NCBI GenBank assembly: GCA_027323445.1 | Contig: DAHWBS010000001.1 | Location: 66,115-113,052 of the forward strand | Direction of reading: 5' to 3' | DNA length: 46,938 nucleotides | Source of the DNA: Leptospirillum sp. | GTDB lineage: Bacteria > Nitrospirota > Leptospirillia > Leptospirillales > Leptospirillaceae | Shown: one piece after another, positions 28,118-40,716 of the stretch | Numbering within the stretch: position 1 is the stretch's first letter | Layout: every line of letters starts with the position of its first letter | Notes under the pieces: generated by a model | Seen by the model: only the letters and a program-made list of their open reading frames with translations | What the model was told of the DNA's origin: nothing | Databases searched by the model: none | Translations under genes and position numbers: made by a program

Positions 28118-29947
28118 TTGAATTTTCCAATAGAACGGATCCGTAACTTTTCCATTATCGCTCACATCGATCATGGTAAATCGACATTGGCCGACAGACT
28201 TCTTGAAATGACGGGTGCCATCTCTCACCGTGAGTCCAGGGAGCAGCTTCTTGATGCTATGGACCTTGAACGAGAGCGCGGGATCACGATCAAGGCTCAT
28301 ACGGTGCGGCTAGTATATCGCGGGAAAGATGGTCAGGACTATCTTCTCAATCTGATTGATACTCCCGGCCATGTCGATTTTACCTATGAGGTTTCCCGAA
28401 GCCTGGCTGCTTGTGAGGGGGCGCTTCTTGTTGTTGATGCCTCTCAGGGAGTGGAAGCCCAGACCATTGCCAACGCCTATCTTGCTATAGAGAACAATGT
28501 CCACATCATTCCGGTGATCAACAAGATTGATCTTCCTGGTGCAGAAGTGGAGAAAACAAAAGACGAGATATCTGATGCGGTGGGTGTCGACGGGGATGAG
28601 TCTCTTCTGATTTCTGCCAAAGAAGGCTTGGGAGTTCCTGAAGTTCTTGAGGCGATAGTCAAATGGGTTCCTCCTCCCGTGACGTCTCCTGGTAAAATGT
28701 TGAAGGCGCTTTTGTTCGATGCATGGTTTGACCCTTTTCAGGGAGCAGTCATTCTTGTAAGGGTATTCAACGGAAAGATCTCTGTCGGAGATCGTTTCAA
28801 GCTTTTTTCCACACAAAAGACACATGAAGTGCTTTCTATAGGGGCTAATACACCGAAGCGTATTTCTCTTGAGAGCCTTGGGCCGGGGGAAGTGGGCTTT
28901 ATTGTTTCAGGAATCAAGTCTGTTCAGGAAACAAGAATCGGGGACACACTTGTTCTTGAGTCGGATCCTTTTCCAGAGCCGTTTCCCGGATTCCATGAGG
29001 CCAAGCCACTTGTTTTTTGCGGGCTTTTTCCCACAGAGACCGAGCAATATAACGAGCTTAAGGAAGCACTCGAAAAACTCCGGCTAAACGATGCGTCCTT
29101 TACTTATGAGCTTGAGACATCCCTTGCACTGGGCTTTGGGTTTCGGTGTGGGTTCCTCGGCCTTCTTCATATGGAAATCATTCAGGAGCGACTGGAAAGA
29201 GAATTCAACCTGACTCTCATCAGTACAGCTCCAACGGTTGTTTACAGAGTTAAAGTTGCAGGGCGTCCGGATAACGAGCTTTCAGTGGTCAACCCTTCGG
29301 ATCTTCCCCCCCCGGGGCAGATCGATGAAATTTTTGAGCCGTTCATAACGGGAACTCTTCTCCTGCCATCGGAGTTTCTGGGGCCGGTCATGGCGTTGTG
29401 TCAGGACAGAAGGGCTATTCAGAAAGAGCTGAAGTATCTTGATGCCAAAAGGGTTTCATTGTCTTACGAAATGCCTCTTAATGAGATTGTTCTTGATTTC
29501 TATGATCGCCTTAAGTCGATTACAAAGGGATATGCTTCCTTTGACTATGAATGGCTGGGGTATCGTCCGTCCATTCTTGTGAAGGTTGATGTCCTCATTA
29601 ACGGAGAGCAGGTTGATGCGTTGTCCTTCATTGTCCATGAGGACAAGGCCTATCATCGGGGAAAGGCTTTGGTTGAAAAACTGAAGGAGGTTATTCCCCG
29701 ACAGATGTTTGAGGTGGCTATTCAGGCCGCGATCGGATCGCGCATCATTGCCCGTCAGACAATTGGGGCCATGCGGAAAAATGTGTTGGCAAAGTGTTAC
29801 GGAGGTGATATTTCCAGAAAGAGGAAGCTTCTCGAAAAGCAGAAGGAAGGCAAAAAGCGAATGAAACAAATCGGTCGTGTTGAAATGCCACAAGAAGCTT
29901 TTATGGCTGTATTGCGCGTTTCGGAAGGGTCTCGTGACGATGGCTGA
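28118..29947 (+). CDS. lepA: Elongation factor 4 (LepA)
   Basis: LepA is a translational GTPase that can back-translocate or remodel stalled ribosomes. The 609-residue chain has all G motifs: [10 protein letters not shown] (G1), the G2/switch region [14 protein letters not shown] (G3) and NKID (G4). EF-G-like domains follow, and the LepA-specific C-terminal domain has [19 protein letters not shown] and [20 protein letters not shown]. It starts at TTG 28118, six bases after GGAGG. It overlaps lepB by 8 bases; the lepA-lepB pair is conserved in many bacteria. Confidence 0.96.
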   Translation: MNFPIERIRNFSIIAHIDHGKSTLADRLLEMTGAISHRESREQLLDAMDLERERGITIKAHTVRLVYRGKDGQDYLLNLIDTPGHVDFTYEVSRSLAACEGALLVVDASQGVEAQTIANAYLAIENNVHIIPVINKIDLPGAEVEKTKDEISDAVGVDGDESLLISAKEGLGVPEVLEAIVKWVPPPVTSPGKMLKALLFDAWFDPFQGAVILVRVFNGKISVGDRFKLFSTQKTHEVLSIGANTPKRISLESLGPGEVGFIVSGIKSVQETRIGDTLVLESDPFPEPFPGFHEAKPLVFCGLFPTETEQYNELKEALEKLRLNDASFTYELETSLALGFGFRCGFLGLLHMEIIQERLEREFNLTLISTAPTVVYRVKVAGRPDNELSVVNPSDLPPPGQIDEIFEPFITGTLLLPSEFLGPVMALCQDRRAIQKELKYLDAKRVSLSYEMPLNEIVLDFYDRLKSITKGYASFDYEWLGYRPSILVKVDVLINGEQVDALSFIVHEDKAYHRGKALVEKLKEVIPRQMFEVAIQAAIGSRIIARQTIGAMRKNVLAKCYGGDISRKRKLLEKQKEGKKRMKQIGRVEMPQEAFMAVLRVSEGSRDDG

Positions 29948-30605
29948 AGAGAGTGGAGACATTCAAAAGTCGGGACCCACAGGATCGATCGAGAAAACGC
30001 CGATGCCCGCCAAGAAAGCTTTAAGGGAACTTCTTGAAGCCCTGATTACAGCCATTCTGGTTGCATTTGTCCTGAAGGCGTTTATTATTCAGGCCTTCAG
30101 AATCCCTTCGGGGTCAATGATTCCGACCTTGCTGGTCGGGGATCAGATCCTGGTGCTGAAAATGGCTTATGGAATCCATAATCCTGTCAATGGTCTCTAT
30201 CTGGCTCATTTTCATGGCCCACAAAGAGGGGATATTGTTGTTTTTCGATATCCTTTTGATGAGACAAAAGATTTTATCAAGAGGGTGATTGGTCTCCCCG
30301 GAGATCATATTCAGGTTAAGGATAAAATAGTCTACGTCAATGGCAAACCAATGACGGAGCCCTATACCCAGTATCTGCATCCCGATGAAAAAGATGTTCC
30401 CCGAAGAGATGTCATGGGGGATACCGTTGTCCCCCCAGGTCAATATTTTGTAATGGGTGACAATCGTGATGACAGTTATGATTCGCGTTATTGGGGATTT
30501 GTGAAAAGGGATAAAATCTTGGGTCGGGCGTTCATGATTTACTGGTCATGGAATGATGTTGGCCGTGATCCTCGCTGGAGTCGCCTTGGGCATATGATCC
30601 ATTAG
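29940..30605 (+). CDS. lepB: Signal peptidase I
   Basis: The inner-membrane serine protease cleaves Sec and Tat signal peptides. The protein has 221 residues. One membrane helix lies at about 35-52 ([18 protein letters not shown]). The catalytic Ser59 is in [14 protein letters not shown], and the general base Lys114 in [15 protein letters not shown]. The C-terminal box [17 protein letters not shown] is also present. I chose ATG 29940, which overlaps the end of lepA and has GGAAGGG upstream; a longer in-frame extension into lepA is not needed. It would process the secreted protein at 16323. Confidence 0.95.
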   Translation: MAEESGDIQKSGPTGSIEKTPMPAKKALRELLEALITAILVAFVLKAFIIQAFRIPSGSMIPTLLVGDQILVLKMAYGIHNPVNGLYLAHFHGPQRGDIVVFRYPFDETKDFIKRVIGLPGDHIQVKDKIVYVNGKPMTEPYTQYLHPDEKDVPRRDVMGDTVVPPGQYFVMGDNRDDSYDSRYWGFVKRDKILGRAFMIYWSWNDVGRDPRWSRLGHMIH

Positions 30606-30651
30606 TCAATTGAAATATTTTATACAGGTTTTAGACAGAGATTAGGAGACG

Positions 30652-31733
30652 TTGTTGATCGAAAAAATCCCTGTATCAAAGGATCTGGTATCGCTTGACC
30701 GGCTTCTTGAAGTCCTCTCAAGAATGAACAATTCCCGCGTGGTTGTGGCGGGAGACTCTATCCTGGATCGTTATGTCTGGGGAAAGGTTTCGAGGATCTC
30801 TCCAGAAGCACCCGTTCCTGTTGTGAATGTCACCCACGAGTCTGTCCGGCTTGGAGGAGCCTGCAATGTTGTCCATAATATACAGAAGCTAGGTGGCCAT
30901 TCTGCACTTCTATCTGTTGTGGGCATCGATGCCAATGGGCAAACACTTCTGGCCGAAATGGAAAAGGAAAATGTCGATGTTTCCGGGGTTCTTTCAATTT
31001 CCAGTCGTCCCACAACAACAAAGACCAGGGTGATTGCGCACAGCCAGCAGCTTTTGCGATACGATGAGGAAGATCGTGGCGAGTTACCGGAAGAAATTCA
31101 GGAAGAACTTCTCTTGAGGCTGGAAAAGCTTCTTCCCGGAGCCGGCGTGTTTTTACTCTCCGATTACGCGAAGGGAGTCCTCTCCCCATCTTTTGCTCAA
31201 AAAGCGATGCTTCTGGCTAAAAATCTTGGTGTTCCCACTTTTGTCGATCCAAAAGTAGCGACGATCGACAGCTTCCATGGTGCGACGATCCTGACCCCGA
31301 ACAATCTGGAAGCCTCCCAGTCATCCGGATTCGAGATCGATTCAGAGGAATCCCTTTTAAAAGCAGCCAAAACCTTGATTTCAAGGCTCAACTGCGGCTC
31401 GCTCCTGATTACTCGGGGAGAGATGGGCATGACTCTTTTTGAAAATCCGGATAACCTGAAAATATTTCATATTCCTTCAGTCGCACAGAATGTTTATGAT
31501 GTAACCGGGGCGGGTGATACTGTTATTGCTTCAATGTCCCTGGCATTTTCTTCAGGTGCGTCACTTTTGGAAGCAGCGGTTTTGGCAAACATTGCTGCAG
31601 GTTATGTTGTGGGCATTGTTGGTACTGCGGCTATTTCCAACGGAGAGCTTGAAGGGGTTTTGAGACAATCCCCATTGTTCGATCGCAGGACAGGAACATT
31701 CGTCACCAGAGGGTATGGATCGGAAATTCGTAA

Positions 31734-31737
<4 letters not shown>
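30652..31737 (+). CDS. rfaE1: D-glycero-beta-D-manno-heptose-7-phosphate kinase (HldA/RfaE1-type)
   Basis: The kinase phosphorylates heptose 7-phosphate at C1 in ADP-heptose synthesis for the LPS inner core. The 361-residue chain has the PfkB/ribokinase fold. VVVAGDSILDRYVWG is at the start and GGACNVVHNIQKLGG is the sugar-binding signature. The catalytic base Asp289 lies in the PfkB signature DVTGAGDTVIAS. The adenylyltransferase half found in HldE fusions is absent, so a separate RfaE2 is expected elsewhere. TTG 30652 or 30655 follows AGGAG (30644-30648); the second gives better spacing. It begins a run of eight genes with 4- to 10-base overlaps or shared stop/start bases. Confidence 0.9.
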
Positions 31738-34227
<2,490 letters not shown>

Positions 34228-34228
<1 letters not shown>

Positions 34229-35094
34229 TGAAAAGCGTTTGTATTCGAACCCCTACGGGATCATATACTGTTGGTCCGGATGCCCCTCCTCTTTTTATCC
34301 TGGGGCCTTGTGTTATTGAGTCTCGGGAGCATGCGTTCGATGTTGCCGGGGCTTTGGCGGAAATCCGGGACCGACTGAACCTTCCATTTGTCTTCAAGGC
34401 ATCCTACGACAAGGCGAACCGTTCATCCGGGAAAAGTTTCCGGGGAGTCGGGATAAGTGCTGGTCTTTCAATCCTGGAAGACATCCGCTCCAGATATGCC
34501 TTTCCGGTTATTTCGGATGTTCATGATAGCTCCCAGGTTGAAGAAGCTTCGTCAGTCCTGGATATTCTTCAGATTCCTGCATTGCTCTCAAGACAAACCG
34601 ATCTTCTCGAGTCTGCTGCCAGATCAGGACGTGTTGTCCATATTAAAAAAGGGCAGTTTATGGCTCCTGAAGATATGTCCAATGTTGTGAAAAAAATGGA
34701 AGATTCAGGGTGTGAGCAGTTTATGTTGTGCGAGCGAGGTATTTCATTCGGGTATCATACACTGGTTGTCGATTTCCGCTCTTTGCCAATAATGTCATCA
34801 TTCGGGTACCCGGTTATTTTTGATGCAACCCATGCTGTTCAGAGTCCAGGGGGAAGTGGTGATCGCTCCGGAGGTGACCGCAGGTTTGTTTCCTCGCTTG
34901 CCCGTGCAGCCATTGCTGTTGGATGTCAGGGGCTTTTCATGGAGGTGCATCCGGATCCGGATCATGCTCCGAGTGATGGTCCCAACATGATACCGCTGTC
35001 AAAACTTGAGGATATGATTTCAGGGTTACTCCCCTTCATTGAGGCCAGAAAAAATATGGGTCCGGATCTTTTGTTCGATCAGGTTCGCTCTTGA
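34228..35094 (+). CDS. kdsA: Kdo-8-phosphate synthase
   Basis: The enzyme condenses phosphoenolpyruvate with D-arabinose 5-phosphate to Kdo 8-phosphate. The 288-residue TIM barrel shows FILGPCVIESREHAFDVA, KASYDKANRSSGKSFRGVG and VISDVHDSSQVEEAS. FLSRQTDLL-type motifs (here LLSRQTDLLESAA) and HIKKGQFMAPEDMSNVVKK follow, and FMEVHPDPDHAPSDGPNM is near the end. Conserved Cys in GPCVIES suggests the metal-dependent class; Asn against Cys status should be checked by alignment. GTG 34228 shares its first base with the pyrG stop TAG. Confidence 0.96.
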
Positions 35095-36098
35095 TGGAAC
35101 TTTCTCCGGTTGAGAAGCTGGTTATTCAGGGAAGGATCATTCTTGAAAGCGAGTCGAAGGCACTGTCTGAAATGTCTTCTCGGCTGGGCAAGGATTTTTC
35201 GGATGCAGTGCAGCTTATTCTTGCCAGAGATGGCAAAGTGGTTGTGACCGGGTTGGGAAAATCAGGCCATGTCGCAAGAAAAATTGCGGCGACCTTGTCT
35301 TCGACAGGTACTCCTGCTTTCTTTCTCCATCCGGCAGAAGCTCTGCATGGTGACCTTGGAATGGTTGACAAGGGGGATACGGTCCTTGCCCTCTCCAAAT
35401 CGGGGAATACCTCAGAGATTTTGTCATTAATACCCTTTTTTAAAAGGCTCTCTATTCCGATCATTTCAATGGTCACGACATCCGACTGTGAAATGGCCAT
35501 TGGATCTGATGTGGTTCTTGCAACAGGAGTCGAATCTGAGGCAGGACTTCTTGGAATTGCTCCGACATCTTCAACGACGTCGATGATGGCATTGGGCGAT
35601 GCATTGGCGATGGTGCTTTTGTCTGAAAGACGGTTTGGTGTGTCGGATTTTGCCAATCTCCATCCGGGTGGGGCGCTTGGAAGACGCTATTTTGTCAGGG
35701 TGTCTTCCATTATGCATAAGGGAGATGCAATCCCTTCAGTCAAATCAGGTACTTCACTTGGTGATGCCATTATCGAAATGACCGGAAAAAAGCTTGGGTT
35801 GACTACTATCCTGTCAGAAAATGGTGCTCTCCTTGGGATTCTCACAGACGGGGACCTTCGCCGGGCATTGACCCTGGTTTCAAAGGCTGCGGAGGATCCT
35901 ATGAGTTCTTCTCTCCTTTCCCGACCAGTAGAGGAATTCATGTCTTCTCACCCTGTCACGATCAGCGGAGATGCTCTGGCATCGGAAGCGGTCCGGATCA
36001 TGGAAGAAAAAAAGATTTCCCAACTGGTTGTCCTGGAGGAGGCTCTGGTGATAGGGATCTTACATTTTCATGATTGTCTTCGGGAGAAAATTGTCTGA
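35094..36098 (+). CDS. kdsD: D-arabinose-5-phosphate isomerase
   Basis: The enzyme interconverts ribulose 5-phosphate and arabinose 5-phosphate, the substrate of KdsA. The 334-residue chain has an N-terminal SIS domain (VVVTGLGKSGHVARKIAATL, GDLGMVDKGDTVLALSKSGN, HPGGALGRR). Two CBS domains follow at about residues 205-330 (VSSIMHKGDAIPSV, LLGILTDGDLRRAL, FMSSHPVTI). The layout is that of KdsD/KpsF. ATG 35094 shares one base with the kdsA stop TGA; a TTG three bases earlier is possible. Confidence 0.95.
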   Translation: MELSPVEKLVIQGRIILESESKALSEMSSRLGKDFSDAVQLILARDGKVVVTGLGKSGHVARKIAATLSSTGTPAFFLHPAEALHGDLGMVDKGDTVLALSKSGNTSEILSLIPFFKRLSIPIISMVTTSDCEMAIGSDVVLATGVESEAGLLGIAPTSSTTSMMALGDALAMVLLSERRFGVSDFANLHPGGALGRRYFVRVSSIMHKGDAIPSVKSGTSLGDAIIEMTGKKLGLTTILSENGALLGILTDGDLRRALTLVSKAAEDPMSSSLLSRPVEEFMSSHPVTISGDALASEAVRIMEEKKISQLVVLEEALVIGILHFHDCLREKIV

Positions 36099-36649
36099 TG
36101 AGGGTCTCTCCATCACCTCGGGTGATTCGCAATTTTCAGAGAGTTCGTGGTCTGGTCATGGATGTCGACGGGGTTTTGACCAACGGTCTTATTTCTTATG
36201 GGGTTGATGATGAAGAGATGAAATCCTTCAGCTTGAGAGACGGTCATGGTCTTGTGCTCCTGAGACGTGCGGGGATAAGGCTTGCCCTTTTGTCAGGTCG
36301 GGATTCAATTGCGGTCAGACGCCGAATGAAGGAACTGGGTATTGAGGATGGACATCTTGGTGTCCGGGAAAAACTCCCGATCTTTCAGTCGATCCTGTCA
36401 CAGTGGAATCTTTTTTCAGAAGAAATTCTTTTTGTTGGGGATGATGTGGTCGATCTTCCCGTCATGAGAGTATGCGGACTTGCGGTTACGGTTCCTGATG
36501 CGCCATGGTGTGTTCGTCGAGAGGCAGACTGGGTGACAAGACTGCCTGGTGGAAATGGTGCAGTGAGAGAAATTGCAGACTGGATCCTTTTGGGGCGAGG
36601 GACCGGGACATCCGAGACAAAGTGCAACCAGGCCGGAGATTCTCCATGA
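36098..36649 (+). CDS. kdsC: Kdo-8-phosphate phosphatase (HAD family)
   Basis: The enzyme dephosphorylates Kdo 8-phosphate to Kdo. The 183-residue protein belongs to the HAD C0 subclass without a cap. Motif I is VMDVDGVLTNG (two catalytic Asp), motif II is ALLSGRDS, Lys lies in LGVREKLPIF, and motif III is LFVGDDVVDLPVM. These proteins form tetramers. ATG 36098 shares a base with the kdsD stop (TGATG); a start further upstream inside kdsD lacks support. The usual lptC/lptA genes do not follow; pgsA does. Confidence 0.94.
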   Translation: MRVSPSPRVIRNFQRVRGLVMDVDGVLTNGLISYGVDDEEMKSFSLRDGHGLVLLRRAGIRLALLSGRDSIAVRRRMKELGIEDGHLGVREKLPIFQSILSQWNLFSEEILFVGDDVVDLPVMRVCGLAVTVPDAPWCVRREADWVTRLPGGNGAVREIADWILLGRGTGTSETKCNQAGDSP

Positions 36650-37230
36650 ATCTTGCCAATGGGATCACTCTGGGCCGAATTGTCTTGATTCCGATCCTGG
36701 TTCTTTTGTTTTTCAGAGAGCGTTCCGGTACAGCGTTCTGGTCGGCATGTCTTTATGTTGTGGCTTCCTCCACAGATCTTCTTGATGGCTATGTTGCCAG
36801 GCGTTACAACATGGTCACAACACTCGGCAAGCTCCTCGACCCTATTGCAGACAAGATCCTTGTAACAACAGGACTTTTTCTTCTGGTTGATAACCATCTT
36901 CTTCCTGTGGCACTAGCCATTCTGATCGTTGCCAGGGAATTGGCCGTATCGGGGCTCCGGGCGATTGCCTCGGCCGACGGAATTATTATTCCGGCAGAGT
37001 CCCTTGGAAAAGCCAAAATGGTTTTTCAGACTATTTCCCTGACCATTCTTATCTGGAATCAGCGGAGTCTTTCGATCCCCGGAATAAAAAATCCTGTAAA
37101 TATCCATTCCCTTGGGATGTTTTTCTTCTGGATTTCCCTGATATTAACCCTTGTATCCGGAGTGTGGTATTTCAGATGGTACCTTAGGCTTTCCGGAGTA
37201 TCTTCTTCAGGGTCAGAGGAAAAAGAATGA
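36646..37230 (+). CDS. pgsA: CDP-diacylglycerol-glycerol-3-phosphate 3-phosphatidyltransferase
   Basis: This inner-membrane enzyme makes phosphatidylglycerol phosphate, the precursor of acidic phospholipids. The 194-residue protein has several membrane helices and the complete CDP-alcohol phosphatidyltransferase motif D-G-x2-A-R-x8-G-x3-D-x3-D in LLDGYVARRYNMVTTLGKLL followed by DPIADK. The opening MNLANGITLGRIVLIPIL is typical of PgsA. The start ATG 36646 overlaps the kdsC stop (ATGA). With plsY next, it joins phospholipid synthesis to the Kdo operon. Confidence 0.95.
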   Translation: MNLANGITLGRIVLIPILVLLFFRERSGTAFWSACLYVVASSTDLLDGYVARRYNMVTTLGKLLDPIADKILVTTGLFLLVDNHLLPVALAILIVARELAVSGLRAIASADGIIIPAESLGKAKMVFQTISLTILIWNQRSLSIPGIKNPVNIHSLGMFFFWISLILTLVSGVWYFRWYLRLSGVSSSGSEEKE

Positions 37231-37853
37231 GCTATCTCCTGCATGATGTTTTTCTTTCAGCGCTTATGGGGTATTTTTTAGGATCGTTCCCCGCTGGAGT
37301 GATTGCCGGAAAGATCAAGGGGGTGGATCTCCGGAAGGAGGGGAGCGGTAACATTGGATTTACCAATGCATACAGGGTTCTCGGCAAGGACTGGTCGGGA
37401 AAAGTCCTGAGTGTGATGGTTCTTGTATGGGACATGGGAAAGGGGTTGTTGGCGACAATGCTTGCCGCCTCTCTGTTTAAATCTCATGAAGCTGTTTCTT
37501 ATGTGGCCCTCTTTTCTGTCATTGGACATATTTACCCGGTCTGGTTGAAATTTCGGGGGGGCAAGGGTGTTGCTGTCGGGTTCGGTGCAATTCTTGGAGT
37601 TTGTCCTCCGCTTGGCCTGGTTCTGATCACTATCTGGATTACAATATTCGCACTGACAAGGATCTCTTCGCTTTCTGCCCTGGTGGCCTATTTCCTTTTG
37701 CCGATTCTTGCGTCAGCCCTGGTGAGAACTCATCATCTTGACCCGGCAAACTTTCCGCCAATGCCAATGATCTCCGTTTTGATCTGGTGGCATCATCGCG
37801 AAAACATTCGCCGTCTTCTTTCCGGAAATGAAAAAACACTCAAGAAGTCATGA
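37227..37853 (+). CDS. plsY: Acyl-phosphate glycerol-3-phosphate acyltransferase
   Basis: PlsY makes lysophosphatidic acid from acyl-phosphate, the first step of phospholipid synthesis, in the inner membrane. The 208-residue protein has about five helices and the three family motifs: LGSFPAGVIAGKIKGVDLRK with EGSGNIGFTNAYRVLGK, then the glycine-rich GHIYPVWLKFRGGKGVAVGFG, and WWHHRENIRRLLSGNEKTL near the end. ATG 37227 overlaps the pgsA stop (ATGA). It is the last gene of the eight-gene operon; no clear terminator follows. Confidence 0.96.
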   Translation: MSYLLHDVFLSALMGYFLGSFPAGVIAGKIKGVDLRKEGSGNIGFTNAYRVLGKDWSGKVLSVMVLVWDMGKGLLATMLAASLFKSHEAVSYVALFSVIGHIYPVWLKFRGGKGVAVGFGAILGVCPPLGLVLITIWITIFALTRISSLSALVAYFLLPILASALVRTHHLDPANFPPMPMISVLIWWHHRENIRRLLSGNEKTLKKS

Positions 37854-38132
37854 TGGATTCTTTCCGTTTCTGACGTTTTCTTGTCTCAGGGTGTTCTCAC
37901 TTTCTTCATCCAAAAAGATCAGCTCATCACATTAAAATTTCTAGAATGATTTCCGAGTTCTTCTCTTTTATATTTATAAAAATAAATTATTAATGATTTG
38001 ACTTTTTTTTCGTCTTTAGGGAAGATACTGTCCGTTAGGTTATTCAACAAATGTCCTGATCGTTCCTTTTTGTTCTTCAGCTATTACTTCAATTTTTGTG
38101 GCATTAACCAATATGTATCGGATGGGTCATCC
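37854..38132. other. Intergenic region upstream of the M23 peptidase gene
   Basis: This is 279 bases without a supported gene. A strongly AT-rich patch at about 37968-38010 ends with TTGACT (37998-38003) and a run of eight T. GATACT lies 20 bases further on, too far for a standard sigma-70 promoter, so a promoter here is plausible but not demonstrated. An open frame reaching back to 37998 in phase with the peptidase gene has no ribosome binding site and an unlikely composition. Confidence 0.4.
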
Positions 38133-39173
38133 ATGAATATCCCTTTGCCGAAAAAAAATCAAAAAACATATACGCTTCTTTTTATTCCTTCCCCATCTGA
38201 CAAGGTTGTTCGAGTTGATATTTCTCCCCGTATCCTTTATGCCGGATGGGTTCTCTCCGCTATTTTTCTTACGGTTTTTTTGACGTTTTCAGTTGTTGCC
38301 TATTCGCTTCTTCATAAAGAAAGTCAAATGGTTGCTTTTGCCCGGCAGAGTCAGCAACAAAAAGAAGAGATTGTCCGAATTTATTCAAGGCTTCAGGAAA
38401 TTCACGGAAGACTTCTGGATCTGACCAAAAAGGAAGATCGTATCCGCATGATCATGGATCCGGATGGTACAGCTCCTGATTCCGGACAGCTTCAGGGTGT
38501 CGGTGGTCCGGAATCTCTTGCGGCACCGGCTGTTTTGATCCAGAAAGGACAAAACGGCATGCTCGAGCTGATGGAAGAGATGGACCGCCAGTTTACTCAT
38601 CTGGGTTCAGGAATGAGTTATCAGGAAGGTAGCCTGGTTTCTCTCAAGCAGAAGATCCTTGACAGGGCCCAGTTATGGGCAAGCACCCCCAGTATTTGGC
38701 CAACACATGGTGTTTTGACCTCTGGATTCGGATGGAGAAATTCTCCTTTTGGAATTGGGAGGGATTTTCATCCGGGAATTGATATTGCTGGCCGTGTTGG
38801 TCTTCCTGTTATCGCAACAGCTTCAGGTGTTGTCAGCTTTTCAGGTTGGGATCAGGGGTTCGGAAAGTCTGTTAGAATTGATCATGCAAATGGTTTTGAA
38901 ACGCTTTATGCCCATCTTGAACAGGTTGTCGTCTATGAGAATGAAAAGGTGACAAGAGGCGAAGTTATTGGGTATCTGGGAAATACTGGTTTGTCCACAG
39001 GACCTCATCTTCACTATGGTGTTATCCGGAACAGAGTTCCCTGTCGATCCAACAAGATATATTATCGATTTCTAGAGTTCTGTCTTCCTGATGACTGCCA
39101 GCTGCCACTTTTCCCGTCTTTTTTGAAAAATCTGCTTATTGTGATTACAATGAAACTGTGTGGGGCTATGTGA
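38133..39173 (+). CDS. M23-family peptidoglycan endopeptidase with single membrane anchor; C-terminus probably frameshifted
   Basis: LytM/M23 metallopeptidases cut peptidoglycan cross-links or, when inactive, activate amidases. After a cytoplasmic start (MNIPLPKKNQKTYTLLFIPS), a membrane helix lies at about residues 36-58 (WVLSAIFLTVFLTFSVVAYS). A coiled-coil stretch (QQQKEEIVRIYSRLQEIHGR) leads to the M23 domain at about 195-305. Zinc ligands are visible in HPGIDIAG and GPHLHYGV, so it should be active. After IRNRVP the frame reads 45 residues of atypical sequence (CRSNKIYYRFLEF onward). If one C of CCC (39039-39041) is dropped, the frame reads PVDPTRYIIDF and stops at 39073-39075, the usual family ending. 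So the ancestral gene was probably 38133-39075 (313 residues). It precedes an envelope-stress-type two-component operon. Confidence 0.85.
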   Translation: MNIPLPKKNQKTYTLLFIPSPSDKVVRVDISPRILYAGWVLSAIFLTVFLTFSVVAYSLLHKESQMVAFARQSQQQKEEIVRIYSRLQEIHGRLLDLTKKEDRIRMIMDPDGTAPDSGQLQGVGGPESLAAPAVLIQKGQNGMLELMEEMDRQFTHLGSGMSYQEGSLVSLKQKILDRAQLWASTPSIWPTHGVLTSGFGWRNSPFGIGRDFHPGIDIAGRVGLPVIATASGVVSFSGWDQGFGKSVRIDHANGFETLYAHLEQVVVYENEKVTRGEVIGYLGNTGLSTGPHLHYGVIRNRVPCRSNKIYYRFLEFCLPDDCQLPLFPSFLKNLLIVITMKLCGAM

Positions 39174-39216
39174 TTGCCTTTTGAGAGTGATTTCATGCCA
39201 AGACGAAAGGACTGGA

Positions 39217-40716
39217 TTGATCGGTATTCGTCCATTAAAGCTCAGAGGAAAGGTTGCTGCATTCTCCCTGGTTCTTCTCGGGGTCATTTTTTTATCAAAT
39301 TTATACGCCATCCTCAGTCTTTATCATCTTCATGTCATTTTAGTCAGCCTGAAAGAGACCTCTGTACGGGGACTTCTCACCGTTTCAAAACTTCAGCACC
39401 AGATCGGGATGGCTTTGCCCGATGAAAAGCGATTTTTATTTTTCTCTCCCATGGCTCCAACAGAACGTCCTTCCGTCGAGAAAGATCTGTCCCTTGGCAG
39501 GGTTCTCTTGCTTGGGCTTGCTCCGCCTTCTCCCCAGGCGAGAATTCTATTGGATGATTCCTTGAAAGATATCGCTTCTTATCAAAGTGTGATTGATAGG
39601 GAGTGGGCCGCGTTAGTCTCCGGACATCGGGATCAGGCCATCAGGATTTCCCAGACGGAATCCTCACCGATTCTTATTCATCTGGCTTCTCTTCTGAAAG
39701 GATTGAAAACTGAGTTTTCTCTGGATCTTGAAAACAAGATTACTCAGACGACACAAGAGCAGTCCCAGATGACAACGATTAGCGTTGAACTGCTGTCTGT
39801 TGGAATCTTTCTCGTGATGCTTCTTTTATGGAGTTTCTCCAGTATTATTCTTTCTCCGTTGATGATTTTGATCGAGGGAACCAGAAGAATCTCTGGCGGA
39901 GTCTTTCATAACCCGGTTACTGTTCCCAATCAGGACGAGTTGGGAGATCTTGCCAGAGCACTCAACGAGATGGCTGGACGGCTTGGTGAAGTCAACCGGT
40001 TGAAATCGGAGTTTGTAACAATTGCTTCCCATGAGCTCAGAACACCCCTCACGAGTATTCGGGGATTTCTGCAGATGCTTCAGCGCGGGCAGCTTGGTCC
40101 ATTAAATCCTGATCAGGAAAAAAGTTTGGCTATTGTTCGGGAAGAGGTGGATCATTTAGTCGAGCTTGTGAACGGACTTCTTGATCTCGGTCGAATTGAG
40201 TCGGGCCAAATCAGTCTAGAGATACAGGAAGTGGTTCTGCCAAACTTGCTGGAGCGACTGAGTGAGCGTCAGAGTCTTGCATGTCATGAGACGGGGAAAT
40301 ATTTTGAGACGCATTTTGATCCGGATCTTCCGGTTCGAATTCGTACGGATCCCGGGAAACTGACGCAAGTTTTGGAAAATCTTTTAGGAAACGCCTTCAA
40401 GTTTACTCCAAGTGGGGAAACTATCTCTCTTTGGGTCAGCCGGTCGGTAAACTCGCTTGAGATTGAGGTCAGGGATACGGGGATAGGGATCCCCATCGAG
40501 CATATTCCCCAGTTGTTCGACAAGTTCTACCAGGTAACACCTTTTAACACGCGTATAAGGGAAGGTCTTGGATTGGGATTGGCTATTACAAGGGGCATTA
40601 TTTTGACAATGGGAGGTTCCATTAACGTTCGTCAGAATGAACCCAGGGGAACGGTTTTTCATGTTACGTTCCCTTTTGAGCCGGTTATCCAGGCAAAGGA
40701 GGGACAAGATGAGTGA
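39217..40716 (+). CDS. Sensor histidine kinase with HAMP domain, GlrK/QseE-like
   Basis: The 499-residue protein has TM helix 1 at about 12-36 (VAAFSLVLLGVIFLSNLYAI), a periplasmic part of about 150 residues, and TM helix 2 at about 187-215. HAMP follows, with the typical DELGDLARALNEMAGRL. The HisKA box IASHELRTPLTSIRGFLQML has phospho-acceptor His272. The ATPase domain has N-box ENLLGNAFKFTP, DTGIGIP and GLGLGLAITRGI. I chose TTG 39217 because GAAAGG lies six bases upstream and the helix then begins close to the N-terminus. Earlier in-frame starts give a cysteine-rich leader without an SD. It overlaps the following lipoprotein gene by 8 bases. Gene order kinase-lipoprotein-NtrC-type regulator resembles glrK-qseG-glrR of enterobacteria. 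Confidence 0.9.
   Translation: MIGIRPLKLRGKVAAFSLVLLGVIFLSNLYAILSLYHLHVILVSLKETSVRGLLTVSKLQHQIGMALPDEKRFLFFSPMAPTERPSVEKDLSLGRVLLLGLAPPSPQARILLDDSLKDIASYQSVIDREWAALVSGHRDQAIRISQTESSPILIHLASLLKGLKTEFSLDLENKITQTTQEQSQMTTISVELLSVGIFLVMLLLWSFSSIILSPLMILIEGTRRISGGVFHNPVTVPNQDELGDLARALNEMAGRLGEVNRLKSEFVTIASHELRTPLTSIRGFLQMLQRGQLGPLNPDQEKSLAIVREEVDHLVELVNGLLDLGRIESGQISLEIQEVVLPNLLERLSERQSLACHETGKYFETHFDPDLPVRIRTDPGKLTQVLENLLGNAFKFTPSGETISLWVSRSVNSLEIEVRDTGIGIPIEHIPQLFDKFYQVTPFNTRIREGLGLGLAITRGIILTMGGSINVRQNEPRGTVFHVTFPFEPVIQAKEGQDE

Noticed and set aside
37998-38132. In-frame extension of the M23 peptidase to 37998
   Set aside because: It is preceded by no SD, begins in an AT-rich promoter-like region and would put a Cys/Phe-rich leader before a normal cytoplasmic start.
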